A stretch of DNA of 34,529 nt from an uncultured Kiloniellales bacterium (GCA_947258885.1 CAMYKD010000066.1:1-34529), one strand, 5' to 3'. Shown: positions 19,521 through 28,523, numbered from the stretch's first letter. Numbers and translations are program-made. The notes: generated by a model not told the origin, from the sequence alone.

Positions 19521-20567
19521 TCATCCGTCTTGTCGTCCGTGCCTTCGGCCTCGGTGGGCTCGGCTTGCGGGACCTCGGCCGGCTCGGCTTTGACGGCCGG
19601 CGGCGATTCGGCCTCTGCGGCCTCGGGCCCTTCGGCAGCCGGCTCTTCGGCTTTCTCCTCCGCGGCCGGCTCTTCTCTGATCTGGCGCCGGCTCTCCGGC
19701 TTTCTCCTCCGCGGCCGGCTCTTCTGCTGTCTGATCTGGCGCCGGCTCTCCGGCTTTCTCCTCCGCGGCCGGCTCTTCGGCTGTCTGATCTGGCGCCGGC
19801 TCTTCGGCTACGGTCTCCTCCGGAAGACTTTCCCTGGGCGCCTCTTCGGCCTCACCCACATCGCTGCCCCGCGCGGTGAGCTCCTCCTGAATTCCGTCGA
19901 GTACCGCGTCGGCCACCAAATCGCAGTAGAGGCTGATCGCCCGGATGGCGTCGTCGTTGCCCGGAATGGGATGGTCTATGCCGAGGGGATCGGAGTTGGA
20001 GTCCAGCACGGCAACCACGGGAATCCCCAATTTGCGGGCTTCCGCCACGGCGATGTGCTCCTTGTTCGTATCGATCACGACGAGCACGTTCGGCAATCCG
20101 CCCATTTCCTTGATCCCGCCGAGGGCGCGTTCCAGCTTGTCCCGCTCGCGGGTCAAGTTCAGGATCTCCTTCTTGGTCAGGCCCGTGTTCTCCTCCGCCA
20201 GGCGTTCATCGACGTCACGCAGCCGCTTGATCGAATTGGAGATGGTTTTCCAGTTCGTCAGCATGCCGCCCAGCCAGCGGTGATTCACGTAGTACTGGCC
20301 GCATTTCTTGGCGGATTCGGCGATCTTCTCGCTGGCCTGGCGTTTGGTGCCGACGAACAGCACTCGACCGCCCCCGGCCACCACTTCGCGGACCAGGTTG
20401 AGCGCTTGGTGCAGCAGGGGCACCGTCTGCTCGAGATCGATGATGTGAACGCCGTTGCGCACGCCGAAGATGTAAGGCGACATCCTCGGGTTCCAGCGGC
20501 GGGTGGTGTGTCCAAAGTGAACGCCAGCTTCCAGAAGCTGGCGCATGGAGAAGCTCGGCAGCGCCAT
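19521..20567 (-). CDS. rpsB: 30S ribosomal protein S2 with repeat-encoded, frame-shifted tail
   Basis: Residues 1 to about 230 are a complete S2 ([26 protein letters not shown], and [12 protein letters not shown] followed by [16 protein letters not shown]), which sits on the 30S head-body junction. A C-terminal extension follows, as in many Rhodospirillales S2 proteins: an acidic Glu/Ala/Pro tail with 18-aa repeats ([18 protein letters not shown]). After residue 297 the frame changes, because one 54-nt repeat has lost 5 nt, and the last 51 residues become Arg/Gly-rich, ending at 19521. In the other frame the acidic tail continues to a TGA at 19418-19420, which implies an ancestral protein of about 384 residues. 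The S2 core is intact, so the gene should function. An indel error in assembly is possible. The GAGGG before the ATG supports the start. Confidence 0.93.
   Translation of the reverse strand: MALPSFSMRQLLEAGVHFGHTTRRWNPRMSPYIFGVRNGVHIIDLEQTVPLLHQALNLVREVVAGGGRVLFVGTKRQASEKIAESAKKCGQYYVNHRWLGGMLTNWKTISNSIKRLRDVDERLAEENTGLTKKEILNLTRERDKLERALGGIKEMGGLPNVLVVIDTNKEHIAVAEARKLGIPVVAVLDSNSDPLGIDHPIPGNDDAIRAISLYCDLVADAVLDGIQEELTARGSDVGEAEEAPRESLPEETVAEEPAPDQTAEEPAAEEKAGEPAPDQTAEEPAAEEKAGEPAPDQRRAGRGGESRRAGCRRARGRRGRIAAGRQSRAGRGPASRAHRGRRHGRQDG
19651..19807 (-). repeat. 54-nt tandem repeat array in the rpsB tail
   Basis: Three adjacent units: 19754-19807 (54 nt), 19700-19753 (54 nt) and 19651-19699 (49 nt). 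The first two differ at only a few positions and encode the 18-aa repeat in frame. The third lacks 5 nt (GCTGT on the plus strand) at the junction 19676/19677. A partial unit (GGCTCTTCGG) continues at 19641-19650. The deletion could have arisen by slippage between the short TCT and CTG motifs in TCTGCTGTCTG. Confidence 0.88.
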
Positions 20568-20691
20568 ATTTCCCTCTTTTCCGGTTTAGCCTCCGCGGGC
20601 GGATGATCCGGCCGAGCCGGACACCGGAGCGACGCTCGAGGATGTCTCCCCCGATAGCCACATGCCCACGTGCGAAATTCAAGTGTGCCGC

Positions 20692-20720
20692 TAGATAAAG
20701 GCAGATCCCGGAAATTGCAA
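20692..20720 (-). promoter_or_regulatory. Candidate rpsB promoter with a leader of about 118 nt
   Basis: On the minus strand TTGCAA (complement of 20715-20720), a 17-nt spacer and TATCTA (complement of 20692-20697) resemble a sigma70 promoter (4 of 6 and 3 of 6 matches). It lies 32 nt after the dnaE stop and predicts a start near 20685. The leader to the rpsB ATG at 20567 contains several small potential stems (CACGTGGGCATGTG; CCGGCTCGGCCGG), compatible with autoregulatory leader structure known for rpsB in other bacteria. This promoter would drive the whole downstream operon. Confidence 0.45.
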
Positions 20721-20751
20721 GGAAAATCCGGATATTTCAGCCCTTTGCCGG

Positions 20752-23700
20752 TCAAATCTCCTGAACCACGACGCCGGGGATCGCCTTGATCGCCTGGCGC
20801 ACCTGGGCCGAGAGCCGGTAGCCCCCGGGGAGCTCCATTTCCACCTCCTGCCCACCGTCGAGACCGAGAACCAGGGCGACACGGCCGCTCCCGCCGGCCA
20901 CCGCCTGGCGCCTCAGCACCGCCTGGAGACTGTCGAGCGGCGCCGGATCGCTCAGAAAGAGCTTGAGGTCCGTGCCGGCCTGGGCCACCGCTTGGTCCAG
21001 GGGTGCGATCTCCTGCGCCGTCAGCCGCGGCGCCTCACCGTCATCCCTGCTATCGAGACTGACTGTGACAAGTAACGGCTGGCCGCTCTCCAGGAGGTCG
21101 CGGGCCCCTGCAAGCAGTTCCGAGAACACGATGACTTCGAACATGCCGCTGGTATCCGAGAGCTGCACAAAGGCGAAACGGTTGCCCTGGCGCGATGTGC
21201 GCTCCTGCTTGCCGATCACGATACCGGCCAGCCTTTTTCGGCCGGAGTCCGTCCCCGACCGGGCTGACAGTTCGGCATAGCTGGTCACGCGCAGGCGCCC
21301 CAGGGTGCCGCCGTAGGCATCCAAGGGATGAGCCGAGAGATAGAACCCGATGGCTTCGAACTCGTGCCGCAGCCGTTCCACGGCCGGCCAGTCCTGGATT
21401 TCGGGGAGGGCAAGCCGCGCGTGCTGCTCCGCCGCATCTCCGCCGAACAGGTTGACCTGCGCGGACTCCCGTTCGCTGGCCGCGGCCGCGGCGTAGCGGA
21501 TCAAGGTCTCGGCCCCCTCGAAGACCTGGCGCCGGTTGTCGCAGAGAGTGTCGAAGGCGCCGGCGCAGGCCAAATTCTCCACCTGCCGCTTGTTCACGAC
21601 CCGGTTGTCCAGACGCCCGGCCAGATCGCCCAGGTCCTTGAACGAACCGCCGGCCTCGCGCTCGGCCACCAGGGCCGCCATGGCGGCGGCACCGACGTTC
21701 TTGACCGCCGCCAGGGCATAGCGGATCGCCGGACTGCCGTCCGGCTGTCGCTCGACCCCGAAATCCGCCTGCGAGGCATTGACGTCGGGCGGCAGCAAGG
21801 GAACTCCGAGCCGGTCGAGTTCCTGACGGAAGACGTTGAGCTTGTCGGTATTACCCATATCGTAGGTCATCGAGGCGGCGAGGAACTCGACCGGGTAGTT
21901 GGCCTTTAGATAGGCTGTCTGATAGGCGACCATGGCGTAGGCGGCGGCATGGCTCTTGTTGAAGCCGTAGCCGGCGAACTTGTTGACCTGCTCGAAAATC
22001 TCCACGGCCTTGGCCTCGGGCACACTGCGCGCCACGGCGCCCTCGACGAAGCTCTTGCGCTGGGCCTCCATCTCCGACTTGATCTTCTTGCCCATGGCCC
22101 GTCGTAGGAGATCGGCACCGCCCAGGCTGTAGCCAGCCAGCTCCTGGGCGATCTGCATGACCTGTTCTTGGTAGATCATGATCCCGAAGGTCTCCGTCAG
22201 GATCCCTTCCAGGGTCGGATAGAGGTAGTCCGGCGTTTCCCCGTGTTTGCGGTTGATGTAGCTGGGGATGTTGTCCATCGGGCCGGGCCGGTAGAGCGCC
22301 ACGACAGCGATGATGTCCTCGAAACGGTCGGCCTTGAGGCGGCGCAGCACGTCGCGCATGCCCGAGGACTCCAATTGGAACACGCCGACCGTTTCCGCCC
22401 GGCCCAGCATTTCGTATGTCTTCGCGTCGTCGAGCGGTATGTCCTCGAGTTCGAAGTCCATCCGGCATTCGCGTATAAGGTCACGTGCCCGGGCCAGGAC
22501 CGTAAGCGTCTTCAAACCCAGGAAATCGAACTTCACCAGCCCCGCCTGCTCGACGAACTTCATGTTGAACTGGGTGACCGGCATCTCCGAACGCGGGTCG
22601 CGGTAGAGCGGCACCAACTGGTCGAGCGGCCGGTCGCCGATCACTACCCCGGCGGCGTGGGTCGAGGCGTGGCGGTAGAGCCCTTCCAGCTTGAGCGCGA
22701 CGTCGATCAGCCGGGCGACTGCCTGATCCTCGGCGCGCATCTCCTGCAAGGCCGGCTCGCCGTCGATCGCCTGCTGCAGGGTGACCGGACTGGCCGGGTT
22801 GTTGGGCACCAGCTTGCAAATCCGGTCGACCTGCGGATAGGGCATCTGCAGCACCCGGCCCACGTCGCGCAGCACGGCGCGAGCCTGTAGCTTGCCGAAG
22901 GTGATAATCTGCGCCACCCGGTCGTGGCCATACTTGTCCTGGACGTAGCGGATCACCTCGTCGCGCCGGTCTTGGCAGAAATCGATGTCGAAGTCCGGCA
23001 TCGAGACGCGCTCGGGATTGAGGAAGCGTTCGAACAGCAGGCCCCAGCGCAGCGGATCCAGATCCGTGATGGTGAGAGCCCAGGCGACCACCGAACCGGC
23101 GCCCGAGCCGCGCCCCGGCCCCACCGGGATGCCTTCCTTCTTGGCCCACTTTATGAAGTCGGCGACGATCAGGAAGTAGCCCGGAAAGCCCATCTGCTCG
23201 ATCACGCCGAGCTCGTAGTCCAGCCGGTCGCGGTAGCCTTTTTCCTTGGCCGCGCGGGCGGCCTCGTCGAGGCCCGGGGTGCCGGTCTGAGTCGCCAGCC
23301 GTACCTCGAGACCGGCCCGGGCCTGGGCGCGCAGTTCCTCGGCTTCGCTGCGTCCCTCGCCGGTCGGAAAGGCGGGCAGGATGGGGGCGACCGGCTCGGG
23401 ATGGAAGGCACAGCGGCGGGCGATCACCAGCGTGTTGTCCACCGCCTCGGGCAGGTCGTCGAAGAGCCGGCGCATCTCCTCGGCCGACTTGAAGCGGTGC
23501 TCGGGCGTCAGACGCCGCCGCTCGGCTTGCGCCACGTAGGCGCCCTCGGCGATGCACAACAGCGCGTCGTGCGCCTCGTAGATCTCGGCCTCGGTGAAGA
23601 AGGCCTCGTTGGTGGCGACCAGCGGCAACTCATGCTCGTAGGCGAGATCGACCAGCCGCTCTTCGATCTCGCCTTCCTCGGGCAGGCCGTGGCGCTGAAT

Positions 23701-24225
23701 CTCGACATAGAGCCGCCCGGGAAACAGCCGGGCCAGGGTCAGCAGCATGCCCTCCGCCCATTCGTCCCGTCGCTCGCGAAGGAAGCGGCCGACCGCCCCT
23801 CGCGGCCCGCCAGTGAGCGCAATGAGACCCTCGCTGTGGCCTTCGAAGGCCGTCAGCTCCAGTTCCGCTGCCTCGCCGGGTTCGCCGCCCAGATAGGCCT
23901 GGCTGACCAGCTGAAGCAGGTTGCGGTAGCCGGTCTCGTTCTGGACCAGGAGGACCAGCTGGTCCGGCGCCGGTCTGGCCCCGTTCTGCGCCGCCGGGTC
24001 GCTGCGGGAGACGGCCAGCTGGCAACCGATGATCGGCTGGACGCCGGCAGCCGCCGCCGCGGAGGAGAACTCGAGCGCGCCGAACAGGTTGCCGCTGTCC
24101 GCCACCGCAACCGCGGGCATGGCGTGCCGGCGGCACAGCGCGACCAAGTCCCCAATCCGGATCGCGCCCTCGGACAGGGAGTAAGCCGAATGGACTCTCA
24201 GGTGAACGAAATCTGCATGCGACAT
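20752..24225 (-). CDS. dnaE: DNA polymerase III subunit alpha
   Basis: The 1157-aa replicative polymerase of the DnaE1 type. An N-terminal PHP domain (from about residue 5, FVHLRVHSAYSLSEGA) is followed by the Pol C-family palm with catalytic Asp411 and Asp413 (MPDFDIDFCQD) and Asp567 (KFDFLGLKTL), fingers with YRPGPMDNIPSYINRKHG and GYGFNKSHAAAYAMVAYQTA, a helix-hairpin-helix region (ALAAVKNVGAAAM), an OB fold (about 990-1070) and a C-terminal tau-binding region. The length agrees with E. coli DnaE (1160). The ATG at 24225 gives the normal N-terminus, though its ribosome binding site is weak. It is separated by 184 nt from rpsB. Confidence 0.97.
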   Translation of the reverse strand: MSHADFVHLRVHSAYSLSEGAIRIGDLVALCRRHAMPAVAVADSGNLFGALEFSSAAAAAGVQPIIGCQLAVSRSDPAAQNGARPAPDQLVLLVQNETGYRNLLQLVSQAYLGGEPGEAAELELTAFEGHSEGLIALTGGPRGAVGRFLRERRDEWAEGMLLTLARLFPGRLYVEIQRHGLPEEGEIEERLVDLAYEHELPLVATNEAFFTEAEIYEAHDALLCIAEGAYVAQAERRRLTPEHRFKSAEEMRRLFDDLPEAVDNTLVIARRCAFHPEPVAPILPAFPTGEGRSEAEELRAQARAGLEVRLATQTGTPGLDEAARAAKEKGYRDRLDYELGVIEQMGFPGYFLIVADFIKWAKKEGIPVGPGRGSGAGSVVAWALTITDLDPLRWGLLFERFLNPERVSMPDFDIDFCQDRRDEVIRYVQDKYGHDRVAQIITFGKLQARAVLRDVGRVLQMPYPQVDRICKLVPNNPASPVTLQQAIDGEPALQEMRAEDQAVARLIDVALKLEGLYRHASTHAAGVVIGDRPLDQLVPLYRDPRSEMPVTQFNMKFVEQAGLVKFDFLGLKTLTVLARARDLIRECRMDFELEDIPLDDAKTYEMLGRAETVGVFQLESSGMRDVLRRLKADRFEDIIAVVALYRPGPMDNIPSYINRKHGETPDYLYPTLEGILTETFGIMIYQEQVMQIAQELAGYSLGGADLLRRAMGKKIKSEMEAQRKSFVEGAVARSVPEAKAVEIFEQVNKFAGYGFNKSHAAAYAMVAYQTAYLKANYPVEFLAASMTYDMGNTDKLNVFRQELDRLGVPLLPPDVNASQADFGVERQPDGSPAIRYALAAVKNVGAAAMAALVAEREAGGSFKDLGDLAGRLDNRVVNKRQVENLACAGAFDTLCDNRRQVFEGAETLIRYAAAAASERESAQVNLFGGDAAEQHARLALPEIQDWPAVERLRHEFEAIGFYLSAHPLDAYGGTLGRLRVTSYAELSARSGTDSGRKRLAGIVIGKQERTSRQGNRFAFVQLSDTSGMFEVIVFSELLAGARDLLESGQPLLVTVSLDSRDDGEAPRLTAQEIAPLDQAVAQAGTDLKLFLSDPAPLDSLQAVLRRQAVAGGSGRVALVLGLDGGQEVEMELPGGYRLSAQVRQAIKAIPGVVVQEI

Positions 24226-24299
24226 CGCGATAAGAATTCCACTTGGAACCGTCCCTGTCAGCGGGAACAGGCAGGCAACAAACGGTGGTGAACCCCGGG

Positions 24300-24323
24300 T
24301 TATCCACAGGATCTCGTGGACAA
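24300..24323. promoter_or_regulatory. Inverted pair of DnaA-box-like sites upstream of dnaE
   Basis: TTATCCACA at 24300-24308 is a perfect match to the consensus DnaA box. The facing sequence TTGTCCACG (complement of 24315-24323) is one base from the variant box TTGTCCACA. The two lie 6 nt apart in inverted orientation, about 75-100 nt upstream of the dnaE start, in the divergent spacer between dnaE and the PilZ gene. This suggests that DnaA may bind here and link dnaE transcription to replication state; that is inference. Confidence 0.55.
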
Positions 24324-24410
24324 GGGGCCACGATCACCCAGCTATGCCGTTCGCCGCGCCCAGCGCTGTTCATAAATCGTTAATCAAGATCTGCCAAGCA
24401 AGGCGGCAAG

Positions 24411-24428
24411 GATTGCAACCGGTTGCGA
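24411..24428. promoter_or_regulatory. Palindromic operator-like site before the PilZ gene
   Basis: GCAACCGGTTGC (24415-24426) is a perfect 12-bp palindrome, extended imperfectly to TTGCAACCGGTTGCGA, centred on CG. It ends 9 nt before the PilZ ATG. The form resembles operators of LacI-family repressors. No such regulator is encoded in the window. Confidence 0.4.
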
Positions 24429-24435
24429 GTCCACC

Positions 24436-24780
24436 ATGTTTCCGCGCTATACCTACGAGACCCTTGACGGCATGGAGCGCCGTGACCGGCAACGCTATCC
24501 GGTTCCGACTCCGACGGCCATATCGCTGATCGCCGGCGGTCGGGAATACAGCGGCGTCATCGAGGACGTGTCCCTCTGCGGCGCGCGGATACGGTTCGAT
24601 AGTCCGGTCACGCTTGCCGGACCTGTCGAGATCGCACACTCGGCGGTCGGCAGGTTCCACGGCGAACTCAAGTGGCGCGCGGGAAACACTTCGGGCCTGC
24701 GGTTCGACGACACCGAGGCCGCCATCGGCCTGTGCGTCCACTGCCTGAAACAAATGGTGCCGATTCGCAGGCCTGCCTAG
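24436..24780 (+). CDS. PilZ domain protein (predicted c-di-GMP receptor)
   Basis: A 114-aa single-domain cytoplasmic protein. Both c-di-GMP-binding motifs of PilZ are present: RxxxR at Arg16-Arg20 (ERRDRQRYPV) and DxSxxG at Asp44-Gly49 (EDVSLCGARI). The rest fits the small PilZ beta-barrel, ending with the usual GLRFDD-type segment and a short helix. It probably changes the activity of a partner when c-di-GMP rises; the partner is unknown. It is transcribed opposite to dnaE and lolD, 12 nt ahead of a lipoprotein gene. The ATG has no strong ribosome binding site, and the palindrome at 24415-24426 covers the region where one would lie. Confidence 0.88.
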   Translation: MFPRYTYETLDGMERRDRQRYPVPTPTAISLIAGGREYSGVIEDVSLCGARIRFDSPVTLAGPVEIAHSAVGRFHGELKWRAGNTSGLRFDDTEAAIGLCVHCLKQMVPIRRPA

Positions 24781-24792
24781 GGAAAGTCGGAC

Positions 24793-24966
24793 ATGTCGAG
24801 CATTCGGAGCACGGCCATGGTCGCGGCCATCGCCATCCTGACCCTACTCGCGGCTTGCGCCCCCGAGATCGGCAGCAAGGAATGGTGTGCCGACATGAAG
24901 CAGAAGCCCAAGGGAGACTGGACCGCCAGCGAGGCGGCCGATTACGCCAAGCATTGCCTGTTCTGA
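24793..24966 (+). CDS. Small DUF3012-type lipoprotein
   Basis: A 57-aa open frame starts 12 nt after the PilZ gene. It has a hydrophobic signal (residues 9-21) ending in the lipobox LLAAC, with the lipidated Cys22, so it should be exported and anchored by lipid. The mature part EIGSKEWCADMKQKP-KGDWTASEAADYAKHCLF keeps the pattern I recall for DUF3012: WC, a KPKGDWTA core and a final HC. Cys32 and Cys55 could form a disulfide. The function of the family is unknown. Being next to PilZ suggests cotranscription, but no functional link is proven. Confidence 0.8.
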   Translation: MSSIRSTAMVAAIAILTLLAACAPEIGSKEWCADMKQKPKGDWTASEAADYAKHCLF

Positions 24967-25034
24967 GATCCAGCTCCCTTGCCGGTGCGTCCGGGCTGAC
25001 GGCCTTGGCAGGACCTGCGGAACGGCACGGACGC

Positions 25035-25727
25035 TCAATTCTGCACGACGACGCCGTCCTCCAGCCTGAGGGTGCGGTCCATGCGTCCGGCCAGATCCTG
25101 ATTATGGGTCGCGACCAGGGCGGCCAGCCCCCCGTCGCGCACCAGCTTCATGAGGCTGTCGAAGACCGAACCGGCGGTCTGGGGATCCAAATTGCCGGTC
25201 GGCTCATCGGCCAGCAGTATGGCGGGACCATTGGCCAGCGCCCGCGCGACGGCGACACGCTGCTGTTCGCCGCCTGAAAGCCGTGCCGGCCGGTGGCCGC
25301 CGCGCTCTCGCAGCGCGAGCATGTCGAGCAGTTCGGCGCTTCGCGTCCGGGCCTTGGCGCGCTCCACGCCGGCGATCATCTGCGGCACGACGATGTTTTC
25401 CAGCGCAGAGAACTCCGGCAGGAGGTGGTGATACTGGTAGACGAATCCGATGGTGTTGCGGCGAAGCGCCGTGCGCTCCCCGTCGGGAAGCCGCGAAGTT
25501 AGCCGGTCCTCGACCACGACCTCGCCGGCGTCCTGCCGCTCGAGCAGCCCGGCGATGTGCAGAAGTGTCGACTTGCCAGAACCGGACGGCCCGACCAGGG
25601 CCACCAGTTCGCCCGGACGAAGCTCAAGCGTCACGTCGCGCAGCACCTTCAGCTCGCGACCGCCCTGGCGGAAGGTCTTGCGAATGCCCTCCAGCCGCAA
25701 ACGCTGCCCGGCGGCCGGTTCACTCAT
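25035..25727 (-). CDS. lolD: Lipoprotein-releasing ABC transporter ATP-binding protein LolD
   Basis: The 230-aa ATPase powers release of outer-membrane lipoproteins from the inner membrane to LolA. Walker [10 protein letters not shown] is at residues 46-54, the Q-loop region [18 protein letters not shown] follows at 95-112 (the segment after the Q-loop is typical of LolD/MacB-type ATPases), the signature LSGGEQQR is at 150-157 and Walker B LLADEPTG at 171-178. The frame extends 28 codons upstream, but the ATG at 25727 fits the family and overlaps the lolC stop by 8 nt, so translation is coupled. Confidence 0.95.
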   Translation of the reverse strand: MSEPAAGQRLRLEGIRKTFRQGGRELKVLRDVTLELRPGELVALVGPSGSGKSTLLHIAGLLERQDAGEVVVEDRLTSRLPDGERTALRRNTIGFVYQYHHLLPEFSALENIVVPQMIAGVERAKARTRSAELLDMLALRERGGHRPARLSGGEQQRVAVARALANGPAILLADEPTGNLDPQTAGSVFDSLMKLVRDGGLAALVATHNQDLAGRMDRTLRLEDGVVVQN

Positions 25728-26967
25728 AGCGTAGCGCCTCGACGGGATCGAGCCGCGCAGCGCGCCACGAAGGATAGAGCGTGGCGAGGAACGACAGCAC
25801 GAGCGCGACAACGGCGACCGCGACCACCTCCACGGGGTCGATCTTCGACGGCAGGTGCGAGAGAAAGTAGATCTCGGCCGGGAACAGCTCGGTCCCGGTC
25901 AGGGTCTGAAGCAGGGTGCGAATGACCTCGATGTTCCGGGCCAGGAGCACGCCGGCCAGGCAGCCGAAGAATGTACCGACGACACCGATGAAAGTGCCCG
26001 TCATCAGGAAGATGCGCAGGATCATACCCCGTGTCGCGCCCATCGTGCGCAGTATGGCGATGTCGTGGCCCTTGTCCCGGACCAGCACGATCTGCCCGGA
26101 GATGATGTTGAACGTCGCGACCAGGATGATGAGCGTCAGTATCAGGGCCATGACGTTGCGTTCGACCTGGACCGCGCTGAAGAAGCTCGAGTTGGCCTGC
26201 TGCCAGTCGACCGTGCGAAAATCACCCCCCAGGGCCGAGCGGATGTGGCGTCGTATCGCTGCTATTTCCTCGGGATTCTCGACGAACAGCTCGATGGCGT
26301 TCACGCTCTCCGACAGCCGGAAATAGAGTTGCGCGGCCTCCAGCGGCATGTAGACGAAGCTGCTGTCGTATTCGTACATGCCGATCTGGAACAACGCGAC
26401 GATGCGATAGGTCTTGAGGCGCGGCATGGTCCCCATGATCGTCTGGTTCCCACGCGGCGTTACCAGGGTGACGCCGTCGCCGACCGTCAGGCCCAGTCGC
26501 CTGGCCAGTCGGCTGCCCAGCAGGACCACGTCCTCGCCGCGGAAGTCCTCGAGCGATCCCGCGACGATATTGTCGGCGATCAGGGCACGTCCCGTCAGGG
26601 TTTCGGGCCGCACGCCGCGCACCAGGCCGCCCAGGGCCCGGCCGCCGGACGTCACCATCACCTGTCCTTGGATCTGCGGCACGACGCTGGAAACCCCGAT
26701 GATCTGACGCAGGCGAAGGGTCGTGGATTCGAAATCCTCCATCGGACCCTGATCGGCAAAGACGGTGAGGTGGCCGTTTACGCCGAGGATGCGCGACAGC
26801 AGGTCGGCGCGGAAGCCGTTCATCACCGCCATCACGACAATCAGCGTCGCCACGCCCAGGGCAATGCCGATCACCGAGAAAATGGCGATCACCGAGAGCG
26901 AGCCTTCCTGGCGGCGGGCACGCAGGTAGCGCCTGGCCACCATGCGCTCGAAGGCGGTAAACATCAT
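25720..26967 (-). CDS. lolC: Lipoprotein-releasing ABC transporter permease LolC/LolE
   Basis: A 415-aa FtsX-family permease. One membrane segment lies near the N-terminus (about 27-49, [20 protein letters not shown]), followed by a large periplasmic domain (about 50-265) and three C-terminal segments, the usual LolC/LolE layout. The N-terminal [17 protein letters not shown] and C-terminal [19 protein letters not shown] are typical. Many alphaproteobacteria have a single permease serving as a homodimer (LolF-like), and only one is present here. Two adjacent ATGs (26967 and 26964) are possible starts. It lies 22 nt after proS. Confidence 0.94.
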   Translation of the reverse strand: MMFTAFERMVARRYLRARRQEGSLSVIAIFSVIGIALGVATLIVVMAVMNGFRADLLSRILGVNGHLTVFADQGPMEDFESTTLRLRQIIGVSSVVPQIQGQVMVTSGGRALGGLVRGVRPETLTGRALIADNIVAGSLEDFRGEDVVLLGSRLARRLGLTVGDGVTLVTPRGNQTIMGTMPRLKTYRIVALFQIGMYEYDSSFVYMPLEAAQLYFRLSESVNAIELFVENPEEIAAIRRHIRSALGGDFRTVDWQQANSSFFSAVQVERNVMALILTLIILVATFNIISGQIVLVRDKGHDIAILRTMGATRGMILRIFLMTGTFIGVVGTFFGCLAGVLLARNIEVIRTLLQTLTGTELFPAEIYFLSHLPSKIDPVEVVAVAVVALVLSFLATLYPSWRAARLDPVEALRYE

Positions 26968-26989
26968 CTGCGGACTATCCGGTTCAGTA

Positions 26990-28315
26990 TCAGGCGGTCA
27001 GGCGCGCCAGCGCGGATTCGCTCGACAGTTCCTGCCTGTCACCGCCGCGCCGTTGTTTCAACTCGACCACGCCCTGTTTGACGCCGCGCGGCCCGACGAC
27101 CAGTTGCCAGGGCAGGCCGATCAGGTCCATCTCGGCGAACTTGGCACCGCCGCGTTCCTCGCTGTCGTCGTAGAGGACTTCGATGCCGGCCCCGCGCAGC
27201 CGGCCGTAGATCTCTTCGCAGACCCGGGTGCAGTCGGCATCGCCGGCCTTGAGGTTGATCAGTCCGACCTTGAAGGGCGCGACAGCCTCGGGCCAGACGA
27301 TTCCGGCGTCGTCGTGACTCGCCTCGATGATCGCGCCCGCGAGGCGCGATACGCCGATGCCGTAGGAGCCCATGTGCACGGCGACCTGGCTGTCGTCCGG
27401 CTTGGTCACGAAAGCGCCCAGCGGCTCGGAGTACTTGTCGCCGAAATAGAAGATGTGGCCGACCTCTATGCCGCGCCCGACATGACGCCGGTCCTCGGGC
27501 ACGCGGCGCTCGAACTCCGCGGCATCGTGCTTTTCGTCCGTGCGGGCGTAGAGGCTGGTGAAGTGGTCCACGATCTTCGCCAGACCCTCGACATCCCGAT
27601 ACTCGACATCGGAACCGAGGACGTCGAAATCGACGAAGTCCCGGTTGCAGTGGACCTCGGACTCGCCGGTGTCGGCCAGGATGATGAACTCGTGGCTCAG
27701 GTTGCCGCCGATCGGCCCGGTGTCGGCCTCCATGGGAATCGCCTTCAGGTCCATGCGCGCGAAGGTCCTGAGGTAGGCTACGAACATCTTGTTGTAAGCC
27801 TCTCTGGCGCCTTCATAATCGAGGTCGAAAGAGTAGCTGTCCTTCATCAGGAATTCGCGCCCGCGCATGATCCCGAAACGGGGCCGCACCTCGTCGCGGA
27901 ACTTCCATTGGATGTGGTAGAGCAGCTTGGGCAGGTCGCGGTAGCTCTTGACCGCGCTCTTGAAGATGTCGGTGATCAGTTCCTCGTTGGTGGGACCATA
28001 GAGCATCTCCCGGCCGTGCCGATCCTCGATGCGCAGCATCTCCTTGCCATAGTCCTCGTAGCGCCCCGACTGCTTCCACAGGTCGGCCGATTGGATGGTC
28101 GGCATGAGGATTTCCTGGCAGCCGGCGGCGTCCTGCTCCTCGCGCACGATTCGCTCGATGTTCTTGAGCACGCGAAAGCCGAGCGGCAGCCAGGAGTAGA
28201 TGCCGGCGCTCGCCTGCCGGATCATGCCGGCGCGCAGCATCAGCCGGTGCGAAACGATCTGCGCCTCGGCGGGGGTTTCCTTCAGCGTGGGCAGGAAGTA
28301 GGCGGAGCGGCGCAT
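26990..28315 (-). CDS. proS: Prolyl-tRNA synthetase (short type)
   Basis: A 441-aa class II synthetase that charges tRNA-Pro. TNEE is at 109-112, motif 2 ([17 protein letters not shown]) at 139-155, motif 3 lies in [16 protein letters not shown], and a C-terminal anticodon-binding domain follows. The roughly 180-aa editing insertion found between motifs 2 and 3 in E. coli ProRS is absent, as is usual in alphaproteobacteria, so hydrolysis of Ala-tRNA-Pro would depend on a separate enzyme elsewhere. GAGGAG lies 5 nt upstream of the ATG. It heads a proS-lolC-lolD operon. Confidence 0.96.
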   Translation of the reverse strand: MRRSAYFLPTLKETPAEAQIVSHRLMLRAGMIRQASAGIYSWLPLGFRVLKNIERIVREEQDAAGCQEILMPTIQSADLWKQSGRYEDYGKEMLRIEDRHGREMLYGPTNEELITDIFKSAVKSYRDLPKLLYHIQWKFRDEVRPRFGIMRGREFLMKDSYSFDLDYEGAREAYNKMFVAYLRTFARMDLKAIPMEADTGPIGGNLSHEFIILADTGESEVHCNRDFVDFDVLGSDVEYRDVEGLAKIVDHFTSLYARTDEKHDAAEFERRVPEDRRHVGRGIEVGHIFYFGDKYSEPLGAFVTKPDDSQVAVHMGSYGIGVSRLAGAIIEASHDDAGIVWPEAVAPFKVGLINLKAGDADCTRVCEEIYGRLRGAGIEVLYDDSEERGGAKFAEMDLIGLPWQLVVGPRGVKQGVVELKQRRGGDRQELSSESALARLTA

Positions 28316-28523
28316 CGAACTCCTCGGCGTCGAATTCCATGGTATGCGCGCCCTTGGAACAGGACGCCGCCCGCCGCGGCCACGGGCGTGCAGAGACTAT
28401 GGGAAGGCCGCCACGTTGTCCATGGCCCGACGGCGGGAAATTGCGGCTCCGGAACGGCCGCGAGAGACCGTCGGCACAAGACCGGATATGGTACTATGGC
28501 GACGAGGAGATCGGAGACGGGAC

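Noticed and set aside
24226-24435. Replication origin suggested by DnaA boxes
   Set aside because: There is only one perfect and one imperfect box, no AT-rich unwinding region of note, and no dnaA, hemE, parA or gidA neighbours. A regulatory role is more economical.
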